Shown piece after piece: positions 53,441 to 64,000 of a stretch of 64,000 nt of DNA (positions within the stretch are counted from its first letter, which is position 1; each line of letters begins with the position of its first letter). Source of the stretch: Diadophis punctatus similis (taxonomy: Eukaryota > Chordata > Lepidosauria > Squamata > Dipsadidae); assembly GCA_023053685.1 (NCBI GenBank), contig JALIGW010000010.1:9031012-9095011 (forward strand). Direction: 5' to 3'. The translations under genes were made by a program, and so were the position numbers. The notes beneath the pieces were generated by a model, which did no database searches, was not told the origin of the DNA, and saw nothing but the letters and a program-made list of their open reading frames with translations.

Positions 53441-54826
53441 TGATGGCATTTGTTTATCTGGAATTCTGCATGGCTGGATTGCTTAAAATAAAGGACATAT
53501 TACTCTATGTGTGATTTATGTCATTGCTGTGATTCTATTCATGTCCTTCTATTAATTCTATTCATGTCCAAATTAATCAGTGCTATTTAAAACAATCCTT
53601 TTCAAAATATATATTTATATATTGATCAAATATTTAAATGCAATTTTATTCCATAATATATCTTGATTTGATATGTCTATGTTGATACCTAAAACTACTA
53701 AGCTTTCTGTCACAACCTTTTGAGAAATATGAAATCTATTCAGATTAACACAAATGTTCTAAGAGGTATGGACGACCATTTCACAAAAGAATATTGGAAT
53801 CTCCCTACTTAAATCTCATTGTTTAATAAGTTGCAGAATTTTTGTGCATTAATGTGCATGGTATATAATTCGGAAAGTTAATTGGGCTGTTGTGAAGTTT
53901 TCTGGTGTGCAGTGATTTAAGCATAAATAAAATTTTAGAGAAGTTCATAGATCATGCTTTTGTATTAGAATCTGGATCATAGAAAATATATCTACTTCTT
54001 TGTCTGGTGACATATTTATTTTGCTAAAACATTGCAATAAAAGGTAAGGTAGCTGTTTTCTGTTCTATGTCCTGGAAGGTTATTTCAAGTCCCAGGAGAA
54101 ACAGATCAACTTCATTACGGTAGATGAACCAGAGAAAGGTAAATGATAAATTGCAACTCATGTCCTCACAATTTATCATAACTGCAGTTTTATACACACT
54201 TGGCTTATAAAAGCAGTCATCCAGGAATATATTAACCCTGAACAATCCTCAAGTAAATACCTTTTGGAAACTAAGTCTTGTAGGAACAGTTGGTTTCTGA
54301 ATTTCTTGGCAGTTTTGTATTACAATAAATTATACAGAATACTTATTATGATAAAAAATAAATAAACTGCTAGGTCCCCAAAGGAGGAAATAGAACATAT
54401 AGCAACTGAGTGTGGCTACCATAAAACTAAAATTAATGTAGCAAATGCTCTTATACTGCTTTCATTGAGTGTGGCTCTGTTCTGCTGTTACTTGGCAACA
54501 AGATGAGATTATGGAGTGTGAACACTTGTTCTGCAAAAATGATTTTGGAACTAGTGGTTACACAGTTACCAATTTATTTCCCGTTCCAGTAAAAATACCT
54601 TAAAATGTGGAACACAACAATACTATATAATGGAAGATGCTCACAGAGTTCATCCTAAACACTGAATTTTTTGCTGAATTATCTGAACTTGACTTTTGAA
54701 TGTGATTTGTCACCATTATTGATTTTTTAATTATTTTCTTTCTACTATTGGTTCTGATTTTTTTAACAGTTCAGAAATTTTGTGTTATAACTCCTTCCCT
54801 TTTTCTAAACATTTTACAGGTAGTCT
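53441..54826. other. Unique intronic sequence
   Basis: AT-rich; no transposon or exon recognised. Confidence 0.5.
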
Positions 54827-55070
54827 TCAACTTACAATTATAATGCAGCCTGCCATTATGTTCATAAGTTGTGATGGTCATAAAGTATTTCATTATGTGA
54901 CTGAACGGATTTTACAACATGACCTCAGGTGGGAGCTGGCCATCAGAATTGGATTGTAGATACCTTTTGGGAATCTGTTGTAACTTTGGTTGCTAAGAAC
55001 TAAGAAACTGGACTTAATTCAGTGACTAAATGTATTTTATCTTGCAAGTCAGAATGACATGATTGTATAT
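54827..55070 (+). mobile_element. CAGGTAG-type DNA repeat fragment
   Basis: Starts TA-CAGGTAGTCTTCAACTTAC and continues with degraded repeat body (GTAACTTTGGTTGCTAAGAA). Only the left end is clear. Confidence 0.5.
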
Positions 55071-55964
55071 AAATTTAAATTGAATATAGAAACAGAATAT
55101 GGAAACAGAAACAACAAAATGTTTGGGGAAAACATTGGTAATATATATTATTAATTTTTAAATGACAAACAATATATAATATTACAAACACAAAGTTTTT
55201 TTTATTTCTGCCCACTAAAAACAGTTCTTTAAGCTTATCTAAGAATGTAAGGAATATCTGTTCATTTATCTAGGAGTAAAAAGTATCTACTACAGTAATT
55301 TAACTAAAGATATACTCTAAACATGTTTACCAGGAATAAAGCATGATGTACTATTGAATAATATCTTAATATTTCCATAAAAATTCCAATTTTTTTCATG
55401 TAATTATACACACACATGCATCCCATTCATAACGTTCAGCTATATATGTTAAAATGAATGGATTCAAGTTTTCAGTGAATCCTCAATGCTCCCAACAGCA
55501 TGATGTATGCTTTTAGAGAAATATACTCCTAAGGCAAATTTATTATATTTAGACACAAATGGACTTTAAATTTATGAGTATAGAACTCCAGAAGTCAATT
55601 TCTCTCCATAGGAAGGAGAAAATTTCCAGAAATTATTCAAGGGCAATATTACTCTTAAATGGCAATAGTTATTGCCACTGTTGAAAAATTCCAACCTTCT
55701 TTTTGACATCTTTGCTGGAATTTCATTAGAAAGTTGTCATACAATAAATGTCATCATGTTTACACATACCCTTCACCAAAACTAACCTCAAGAATGGCAT
55801 AACTAATTACAAGTATACCATCATCCACCAATTTGAATTTCCAAATATTATCATGTTAACTATGTAAAATACAACTTCATGGAAACAAACATGACTTATC
55901 TCCTTCTATTTGACTTTCAGTCTTTACAAGCAAGCAAGATCTTTCCTAAGTCAGTGTATATTAG
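55071..55964. other. Unique intronic sequence
   Basis: AT-rich; nothing recognised apart from short A/T runs. Confidence 0.5.
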
Positions 55965-55972
55965 ATCTAGAG

Positions 55973-56106
55973 CATGAGTGTCAAACTTGCAGCATCACGT
56001 TGGCATCACATGATGTTTTGTGACGTTTTTTCCCTTCACAGAGCTGGGGTGGGCAAGGCCTGTGCGTGATGCATCCAGCCCACGGGCCGCCAGTTTGACA
56101 CCCCTG
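55973..56106. mobile_element. Non-autonomous hAT, 134 bp, perfect 8-bp TSD
   Basis: Ends CATGAGTGTCAAACT and AGTTTGACACCCCTG. The TSD ATCTAGAG is perfect (55965-55972 and 56107-56114). The interior has GCATCACG.. and CCAGCCCACGGGCCGCC, the sort of ends seen in widespread vertebrate hAT MITEs. No coding capacity. Confidence 0.88.
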
Positions 56107-56114
56107 ATCTAGAG

Positions 56115-56808
56115 CAAAAATATGAGCTTGCCACATTTCTAAATCTTCTATTAATGGAAATCAAAGCTATTCAACAGAACTTCTGGTATATAAAATGAAG
56201 GTCCTTGAAGGCTGAAGGGTTTTCAACATGGCTGCTGCAGAGCCCTATAGGATAAACCATTTCATGGAATTCCCATGCCCCAGTGATAACAAGTTAAAAC
56301 CACTGAAATTATCCTCTTTCACTTGTGGGTATTTGAATGCATATCCACCTATTACTCTTGAAGTTCTCTGATTGTACAAATCAATATTGTGTCCATGGAA
56401 AGATTTTGCCCCATGGAGTTTAGCTTTATAATTATTATATGCTATACATATGCTGGTATGCTATTATCATTTAATATAGAAATGGGAAATTTTTCTTTTG
56501 TGTTATACTATATGCTGATGAAAGTCTGAAATGAAAATGGATTGATTGAATTAACAGATTGGGGCAGTACCTTTTTGTTCATATCAGATCAGCTAAATAA
56601 TTAAATAAGGTAAAGGTAAAGGTTCCACCACACATGCGTGCTAGTCGTTTCCAGCTCTATTCTCTTAATTGTTAATAAATGCAAACATGTACAGATAAAT
56701 ACATACATATACATGCACACTACAGATACCTGCAGTGGTACAAACACTAATTTTCTGGATCCATTTTTGAATCCCAAATAAAACTGAGCTGCTGTTTATT
56801 TGAACCTC
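56115..56808. other. Intron with a short possible SINE piece
   Basis: Otherwise unique, but GGTAAAGGTAAAGGTTCC followed by a CACATGCGTGCTAGTCGTT stretch at about 56610-56655 resembles a known squamate repeat end. It is only about 50 bp, so the call is weak. Confidence 0.35.
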
Positions 56809-57707
56809 TAAAAATAATTTGCTGGGAGAGACTGGAAGCATTGTGGCAAGACAGGCTGGTAAATAGTGATGCTCTGACGAGCTTCACGAAAACCCAGTCT
56901 GACAAACCGCTGTCGGGGGGGGGGTCTTCAGACAGGAACCATCCTGTAGGGATGGTGAAGAAGAAAAGGCGTCTCGGACGACCCAGAGGAGCAGGCAAGT
57001 TCCTCGGGCAGTCAGAGACAGTTCTTCAGACCGCCGGCAGGGGCCATTTTTGAATGACTGCTACAAAGTTTTTGTGCAGGAGCAGTGTTTGGACAAAGTG
57101 CTGAAACCAGGTGAGGAAGTGACCAACTCACAGGTAAAAAGCATTTTTAATTTGGGATTTTAAAGAATTCCCCAAGCTGAAATAGTGGCTAATTGGCACT
57201 TGGGAACTTTATAAAGGAAAGGAAAAAAAACGGAGCCTAAAGTATTAGCCCAAGAAGATTACTGGTACCTTGGATATAATTTTAATTGGAGAAATACAAA
57301 CAACAGAAGGAAGAAATTGGTGAGAAAAATCTTTTTTTAATGGATTTAAAGTTTTGACAATCAGCTGGCATGAGTATATTGTGGAGTGGAGAGTGCCATC
57401 TACTGGAGAGAAGAAAATATTGCAAAAATTTGTGGATTGTAAGAGAGAAAGTGCAGTTGTCTGACCTTGAATGTTAAGAAGATAATGTGGAAAGGCTGAG
57501 AACTTTTAAGGAGTGTTTGTTTTGCCTACACTGTTTGGCTACACTGCTTGTTTTTCTATGGTTACGGAGGACAATTTATTTTAGAATTGGACTGGATTGG
57601 ACTATTATTTGAATTGGATATAATAGAAATTGAAAACAAAAAAGAGACTATATGGACCTTAAGTTTTAATTTAGTGTGATATAATATAAAAAGCTTAAAT
57701 TGGCAAC

Positions 57708-58052
57708 ATGGAGATTTGGATGTATGAGGAATTATTTGTCATGTTAAAAAATGTGTGTGAAACTGTAAAAGGTGTTAAAACACCAGACATTTTGTTGGAA
57801 TACACAGAGCATGAAATAGGAGAAGAGTCAGAAATTTTGTTGGAATATACAGAGCAAGAAACAGGAGAGGAGGTGGTAGAAGAGATAAATGAAGAACAAG
57901 AAAATGACATAGAAGAAGAAGAGAATGAAAGCAAAAAACAAATGGATGATTTCACTGAGATTTACAGTGGCAAGAAAAGAGCTGAGAGAGGGGAATATTA
58001 CTCAAAAAAAATCAATCAAAGGGTAAAATGGGAAATAGTGGGAAGAGATTAG
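57708..58052 (+). CDS. Acidic 114-aa ORF in the LINE-like insertion
   Basis: Product not recognised. Seen: a 114-aa frame, very Glu-rich in the middle (..EEVVEEINEEQENDIEEEE..), with a 15-aa tandem duplication ILLEYTEHEIGEESE / ILLEYTEQETGEEVV that arises from a 45-bp repeat (57788 and 57833), and a basic C-terminus (KKINQRVKWEIVGRD). No Cys, zinc or RRM motif. Its position after a long 5' leader in a retrotransposed unit fits a shortened ORF1, but L1 ORF1 normally exceeds 300 residues. It may be non-functional. The first Met was chosen as start. Confidence 0.4.
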   Translation: MEIWMYEELFVMLKNVCETVKGVKTPDILLEYTEHEIGEESEILLEYTEQETGEEVVEEINEEQENDIEEEENESKKQMDDFTEIYSGKKRAERGEYYSKKINQRVKWEIVGRD

Positions 58053-58461
58053 AGAAAATTGGAACCACACGAATAATAAATTCAAAAGAGAGAATGACTC
58101 AAGAGAAAAGATATAAGATACATAAAAAGAAAAAAAAGAAAAAGAATAAGCTAAGGTTATAAAAGGAGAAAATTAATAAGAAGTGGAATTTTTGAGAGAC
58201 TGAAGGGAAATGGGTAAAAAAGGAAGGCCAGTGGAAAGAAAGAAAGAAAATAAGGTTCATATTAATAGACTTAAGAAAATTGTATTAATATTATTAATGG
58301 TGAATAACTGATTAAGTTAAAGGTTTATAGTAAAATAGTTTAGTAATAATTAAGATATAGGATGAATGTGATTTATGGCAAAACAGATTTAGCAGAAAAA
58401 GTGGGATGGGAAATTTGATACATTTTTAAATGTGGACTGTTAATTAAATTAAAGGGTTTCT

Positions 58462-58796
58462 GTTAAGGGGGGGCAATCCCCCGTGGAGGTTGATGGATCT
58501 TTGCTTCTTTTTGAAGTCATTCTCATTAGTAAATAAAACCGAGATTCAAATCTAATTAACAAAATATTTATTTCAGTAGAAAAGTAATAAAAAGAATTCC
58601 TTAGTAAACTACATCTTATCGGCTAATGAAAAAGTCACGTCTGCCTTGGGCAGAAATGGAGGAAGAGAAGGGAGGGAGTTGACTCCTGGAATGCAGGCAT
58701 GCGTAGTAAAACATATCACATGTCTGCTTGACCATAAATACAAGAAACAGTAGAAAACATAGAGATGCACAAACTGACAATATTCACATCATGACA
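58462..58796 (-). mobile_element. Solo LTR (335 bp), 5-bp TSD
   Basis: Ends TGTTAAGG and CATGACA (TGT..ACA), with GTTTC duplicated at 58457-58461 and 58797-58801. Read on minus it starts TGTCATGATG and has ATAAATA-type signals toward its end, which suggests that orientation. It interrupts the 56824-59231 insertion, so it is younger. Confidence 0.75.
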
Positions 58797-59246
58797 GTTT
58801 CTGTGTAAGATTTGAGGATGACGATGTATATTGATTATAGTAAAGCAGAACAGTAGATGGAATGTGAAAAGGTAATTTGTTTTATGTCAAAGACAATTTA
58901 AACTAAATTAAATTAATTGAAATATGAGAAGAAATTGAAATATAGTGGGATAGAAAATATGAGAAATGTATGTAGTAATTAGGATAGTTAATTGATGTTA
59001 TTGTAAGGGATTAGGAATTTGGGCGATTAGTAATATTGTGTATGTATTAAGAAAAATAAGTTAAAATACGTAAGGAGAATATTCTGGGTTGGAATTGAAA
59101 CAGAAGATGATGATGGAATGGATTATATATATCGAAAGCTATGTAAGAGTGAGCTGGACAACACTTTGTGCATAAAATATGCTTGTTGGAAAAAAATAAA
59201 AAAAAACTTTTTATGAAAATAAATAAATAAATAAAAATAATTTGCT

Positions 59247-60925
59247 ACTTGTCACAGGAACAGCAAAAACAGCTACCATGTTAGTTATACCAATCTATTG
59301 AGTAAAATTTTCAATATCTTTCTACTGTAGTTTACAAATGCTTATTTCAAAGGATAATATCAGAAACCAAACACTATATATTACATTAGATTACATTACA
59401 TACAACCTCTTTAAATTTTAGAAGTAGCATACAAATAAATAAACCAGTATAGATGAAATGACCAAAACTGAAGAAGCAGTAATACATAAATATTGCTATA
59501 TAATTTAATTTGCAAGTAATTTCATGCTCATTCCAAATTGTTATAGTTCCAAACATTATTGTTGTCCTGTATTATTTTTGGAACACTGTAAAATTCTGTA
59601 AGGCATACTAATATACTGAAACCTATGAAACCAATAAGTTAGGTTTTTCTCTAAAGTTCAGCTCTTGAAAACCTCCACAATTGTATTTTTCTTATTAGTT
59701 TCCCATATACAGTACACTATATTACCTTTATTTATCAGGATTGTGCCGCTTTTTTTATTCAGTTTGAAAAAAAAACATGCTTTCTATATACTAAGTTATA
59801 AATATAGCATTTGTCTACAATTGTTTAAAGCATTAGCACCTTTTTCAATGATCAAGAGACTACCTCTGAAGATTGTGGGAAAGCTTCAGACTCTTAGCAA
59901 AGTATGGCTATTTTAAACAGTTGCAAGGAGATGCTATATTTTTTATTCTCACATGCCATGAATCACTTTTTAATCAAGATCAAATGAAATCCAAAACATT
60001 AAAGTATTTATGACTTCACTAACAATTTTCATGTCCAAATTAGTTTTAAAATGTGTACTCTATCCACATAATAAACTTGACAGTGCAGTGACTGTGTCAA
60101 AAATTCATTAGTTGTGTATCTGAATGCACTTGTGAAATTGTGTGGAATTTGATTGAGACAATTTGCCCCCAACTAAGATGTTATGTAAACATTTGTAACA
60201 ATGAAAACAATATGAGGTTTCATTGCAACACTTACTCAGTATTCTGTACAGTATTCTGTACACCTGCCCCATTATCTGGTTTGTGCCATCAGCAATCGAG
60301 ACATAGTTTTTCTTACTTTGACTGCTATTCATTAATTGATTATTTCCTTGTCTTAAAGTCATTATATCTAATATACCTCATAAGAAAAGGGATGTCATAA
60401 AAGGTTGTGTCTGCATTGAATAATTTCATCAATTAATAATGCTACAATGTGGCAGACTATAGTGGTTCAAACTTCCAAACTATGATTGTCTTCTCAATTT
60501 TTTTCTATAGGATAGGTAAATTAGATCAAAATGACATTTTTATTTAAGAATAATTATTATAGCTAAAACAGAATTATATAGAAACTTATGAGACTATATC
60601 ATGTCTATCTGGCACAAAGCAGAAACCAGGGAGGGAAGTCTTCGAGTTATTATACTCTAGATTTGCTGAGTTTTTAAAACTTATTTCATCGGTACAATAT
60701 AATTAAAGCTTTTACAGATTTATGTATGCTGTTTACATTTTTCACTAATCTATTTTGTATCTGGATTGCTATTATCCTACACTGTTTCATTTGGTTGCCT
60801 TACACCTAATGAAGAGACCTGTTTTGGTTTTTTTTATAAATCAAGAATGACAGGAATATGACCAGACCGATTACAACACTGTGGGGTTAAGTTCACTCTG
60901 GAATGGTTAGGAACCCTAAAACAAA
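59247..60925. other. Unique intronic sequence
   Basis: AT-rich; no transposon or exon recognised on either strand. Confidence 0.5.
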
Positions 60926-61248
<323 letters not shown>

Positions 61249-62738
61249 TTAACAGACTAACAGAGTTGGAAGGGACCTTGTAGGTCATCTAGTCCAAGAG
61301 ACCGTACACCATTTCTGACAAATGGCAGTCCAATCTCTTCTTGAAAGTCTCTAGTGATGAAGTTCCCACAACTTCTGAGGGCAAGCTGTTCCATTGGTTG
61401 ATTGTTCTCACTGTCAGAAAGTTCCTCCTTGTTTCTAGGTTGAATCTCTCCTTGGTCAATTTCCATCCATTATTCCTTGTCTGTCCTTCGGGTGCTTTGG
61501 AGAATAGCTTGATTCCCTCTTCTTTGTGGCAGCCCCTCAAATATTGGAACACTGCTATCATGTCTCTCCTGGTCCTTCTCTTCGCTAGACTAGCCATGCC
61601 CAGTTCCTGTAACTGTTCTTCATATGCTTTAGTCTCCAGTCCCCTAATCATCCTAGTTGCTCTCCTCTGCACTTGTTCTAGAATCTCAACATCTTTTTTA
61701 TAGTATGGTGACCAAAACTGAATGCAGTACTCTAGGTGTGGTCTAACTAAGGCTTTATAGAGTGGTATTAGTACCTCACTTGATCTAGATTGTATCCCTC
61801 TGTTAATGCAATTTAGGATTGCATTGGCTTTTTTGGCTGCCGCTGCACACTGCTGGCTCATATTTAGCTGGTTGTCCACTAAGACTCGAAGATCCCTCTC
61901 ACAGTCACTGCTATTAAGCCTGGTTTCACCCAGTTTATATGTATTATTTTGGTTTTTCTTACCTAAGTGTAGGATTTTACTTTTCTCTACATTGAATTTC
62001 ATTTTGTTAGATAGGACCCAGTGTTCAAGTCTGTCAAGATCCATCTGGATCTTGAGCCTATCTTCTAGGGTGTTAGCTATTCCTGCCAGCTTAGTATCAT
62101 CTGCAAATTTGATAAGTTCCCCTTCTATTCCCTCATCTAAGTCATTTATGAAGAGTACTGGGCCTAAGACGGAACCTTGTGGTACCCCACTGCTTACTTC
62201 TCTCCATGTAGACTTAGACCCATTAAGGACTACTTGTTGAGTATGGTTTGTAAGCCAGTTGTGAATCCATCTGGTGGTGAAGCTGTCTATCCCACTTTTT
62301 TCTAGCTTACAAAGAAGTAGATTGTGGTCTACTTTGTCGAATGCCTTGCTGCATCCGGCCCTTGGTTTGGCATGATCTGTTTTTAACAAACCCATGCTGG
62401 CTGCTATTTGTTTCTAGATGTTGGCAGATCTGTTTTTTTATTATCTTTTCCAGTATCTTCCCAGGTATTGATGTTAGGCTGATTGGTCTGTAGTTTCCTG
62501 GGTCTGTTTTCCCCCACTTTTTTGAAGATGGGAACCATATCAGCTCTTTTCCAGTCCTCTGGTAGTTCCCCAGTGTTCCAGGATTTTTGAAAGATTTGAT
62601 GCAGTGGTTCTGAGATGACATCTGCCAGCTTCTTTAGAACTCTGGGATGTAATCCATCTGGTCCTGGTGATTTGTATTCTTCAAGATCAGACAGGTGTTC
62701 ACTTACTATTTTTTTGCTTATTTTAACTTTTGTTTCCA
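61249..62738 (-). mobile_element. CR1 LINE 3' half inserted next to Gypsy pol
   Basis: Minus-strand CR1. The 3' end is near 61257 (CAGAGTTGGAAGGGACC side); RT and C-terminal frames follow up to about 62738, starting at KISKKIVSEHLSDLEEYKSP. It belongs to a somewhat older subfamily than the 29781 copy (CHLSEMV end, NETRRNFLTVRT-like differences). A Sushi-like Gypsy pol begins immediately to its right. Confidence 0.88.
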
Positions 62739-62763
62739 GCCATGCCTGGTTACACCATGCCAA
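61289..62763 (-). pseudogene. CR1 ORF2 RT with a small deletion
   Basis: N to C: GPDGLHPRVLKKLADV and WKRADMVPIFKK (62404-62763), YRPISLTSIPGKILEKII and HGFVKNRSCQT (62307-62621), then a junction where about 25 residues between CQTNLISFF.. and ..YLDFSKAFD are missing (the frame reads GCSKAFDKVDH). The 368-aa frame (61289-62395) includes SGVPQGSVLGPVL, KFADDTKLAG with the catalytic Asp pair, LVDNQLNMSQQC, RPHLEYCIQFW and CHLSEMV. RT motif A is partly lost, so it is inactive. Confidence 0.87.
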
Positions 62764-64000
62764 CCGAGGGCATACCCAAAGAATACAATGATTTGGCTGA
62801 GGTTTTTAGCAAAAAAAGCCTCGCACGAGCTCCCCCCCCCACTGCTCCACTGACTGTGTGATAGAAATCCTACCCATGCCAAACTCCCTAAACCCAAGAT
62901 GTATAGCATGTCCCCAAGTGAGCTGGAAGAACTGAGAGCATTCATTGAGAAAAACCTAACAAGGGGTTTCATCGAGCCAGCCTGACCAAAAATTGCAGCC
63001 CCAGTGTTATTCAGAGAAAAAAAATGGCTCAAAACATCTCTGGGTGGATTTTAGAAATTTAAATACAATCAGTGTGGAGAACATGTACCCTCTCCCCCTT
63101 ATGAAAGATATGCTAGAACACCTCGCTAAAGGGGAAAAAATTCAAAGCTGGACTTAAGGGAGGCTTACTACCAAATCAGAATTAAGGAGGGGAATGAGTG
63201 GAAAACGGTGTTTCACACACACCTTCGGTGCTACCAGTTCAAGGTGCTCCCCTTTGGGTTACAAGGAGCCCCCACAGTGTTTATGCAATTAATAACAAAG
63301 TGCTATATGAGCATTTGTATAAGGGAGTCCTGGTCTACTTGGCAGACATGTTAATATATACTGAGACCAAAGCAGAACATGTAAAACTAGTCCGGGCTGT
63401 TTTAAACAAACTCCACCAAACATTATGCTAAACTCTCTAAATGTGAATCCCACCAAGAAAAAAATTGACTATATGGGGTACTGCATTTCACACCAGGGCG
63501 TAGAAATGGACCCTCAAAAAGTGCAGGCTGTACTTGATTGGGAACCACCCTGCATGTGTAAACAGTTACAAAGCTTCCTGGGATTCACCAACTTTTACTT
63601 TAAACTGGACAATGGAATGCCAAGCTGCATTTGAAAAACTTAAACAGCTGTTCTCAGCAGAACCAATTTTAAAGCACCCGGACACAGAGAAACCATTCAT
63701 CATACAAGCAGATGCCAGTGATGTGGCAATCGGGGTGGTCCTGCTTCAGAAAAATGAGCAAGACCAACTACAACCATGCGCTTACACATCCAAAACATTG
63801 AATGAGACTGAGCAAACATGGGCCATTTGGGAGAAAGAGGCTTATGCAGTTTGATGGGTGCTTTTAACCTGGAGGCAATTCCTAAAGGGGAGTAAGATCC
63901 CTTTTGAAGTTTGGACTGATCACAAAAATTTAGAAGCCCTAAAGACCCCAAGGAAACTCTCCCCAAAACAAGTACAATGGGCTCAGTACTTTAAATGATT
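62739..64000 (+). mobile_element. Sushi-like Ty3/Gypsy pol fragment (runs off edge)
   Basis: Plus-strand pol: MPTEGIPKEYNDLAEVFS start, [23 protein letters not shown] and [11 protein letters not shown] in place of the usual LDD box, RNase H FIIQADASDVAIGVVLLQKN and TDHKNLEALK..KLSPKQVQWAQYF. The 5' side is cut by CR1 and the 3' side by the window end. The pol resembles that of Sushi-ichi elements, related to domesticated mammalian PEG10/RTL genes. Confidence 0.8.
62755..64000 (+). pseudogene. Sushi-like Gypsy RT and RNase H
   Basis: Reading order along the strand: N-terminal RT (62755-63190, with stops and shifts), [32 protein letters not shown] (63198-63431), in which the catalytic box is ADM instead of DD-type, [20 protein letters not shown] (63425-63634), then a gap where roughly 20-30 residues after FLGFTNFY are lost and [20 protein letters not shown] follows directly (63534-63854). 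QADASDVAIGVVLLQKN with the RNase H Asp, CAYTSKTLNETEQ and TDHKNLEAL come last. Broken, with at least four frame changes. Confidence 0.8.

Larger units (their letters stand above)
56824..59231 (+). mobile_element. LINE-like insertion (internally deleted L1 or HAL1-like), 15-bp TSD
   Basis: A perfect 15-bp TSD, TAAAAATAATTTGCT, flanks the unit (56809-56823 and 59232-59246). The right end is A-rich with (AATA)n, so it was retrotransposed and has a complete 5' end. It carries a GC-rich 5' region (56880-57060), a short ORF (57708-58052), an AT-rich remainder, and a nested LTR (58462-58796). No RT is present. The 5' leader, single acidic ORF and A-tail suggest an L1-derived element that lost ORF2, but the L1 link is inference. 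Confidence 0.65.

Overview
This 64 kb window is vertebrate nuclear DNA, most likely from a squamate reptile and probably a snake. It is AT-rich intronic sequence packed with nested transposons typical of squamates: CR1, L1, L2 and R4-like LINEs, a tRNA-derived SINE, hAT-type non-autonomous DNA transposons with perfect 8-bp target-site duplications (TSDs), a Helitron, two kinds of Ty3/Gypsy element and several LTRs. The species call is inference. There is no bacterial-style operon, rRNA, tRNA gene or CRISPR array.

Only one host coding exon was found: a 75-bp exon on the minus strand at 25446-25520. It has a polypyrimidine tract and AG acceptor, a GTAAGT donor and phase 1/1 boundaries. Its translation matches the segment that opens the third Ig-like domain of IL1RAPL1, the synaptic IL-1 receptor accessory protein-like 1. 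The window is therefore best read as two very large introns of an IL1RAPL1 ortholog transcribed right to left, and the rest is intron filled with mobile DNA.

Layout. 1-1025: T-rich intron. 1026-4975: 5'-truncated L1 (+). 4976-12627: an old CR1 (+) broken by a 2-kb hAT (which itself holds a smaller hAT), a CR1 3' end (-), a 1-kb LTR (holding another hAT) and a GC-rich hAT. 12628-15950: intron, a possible LTR and a 717-bp hAT. 15951-20975: a nearly complete L1 ORF2 (-) with a nested CR1, followed by a second L1 3' end. 21014-22153: SINE and R4/Dong-like LINE. 22154-27489: intron with the exon, a small hAT, an LTR-like remnant and a 910-bp CpG-rich hAT. 27490-~35059: Helitron (-) carrying a young CR1 (+) with an uninterrupted 898-codon ORF. 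~35060-42252: Gypsy element (-) with 5' LTR, gag, protease, RT, RNase H and integrase remnants, interrupted by an L2 and a CR1 fragment. 43085-45989: L2 (+) whose endonuclease start is joined in frame to its RT. 46070-46740: inverted CR1 pieces. 48331-53440: Sushi-like Gypsy LTR and gag, two hATs and an LTR. 53441-60925: mostly unique intron, plus a 134-bp hAT and a 2.4-kb LINE-like insertion with a 15-bp TSD holding a solo LTR. 60926-64000: compound microsatellite, CR1 (-) and Sushi-like Gypsy pol (+) running off the edge.

No transposon here is plainly autonomous. The 898-codon CR1 ORF is the best preserved, but it lacks the start of its endonuclease. The nesting gives a relative chronology: an old CR1 host, then hAT and LTR insertions, then a young CR1 subfamily whose near-identical 3' ends occur four times.
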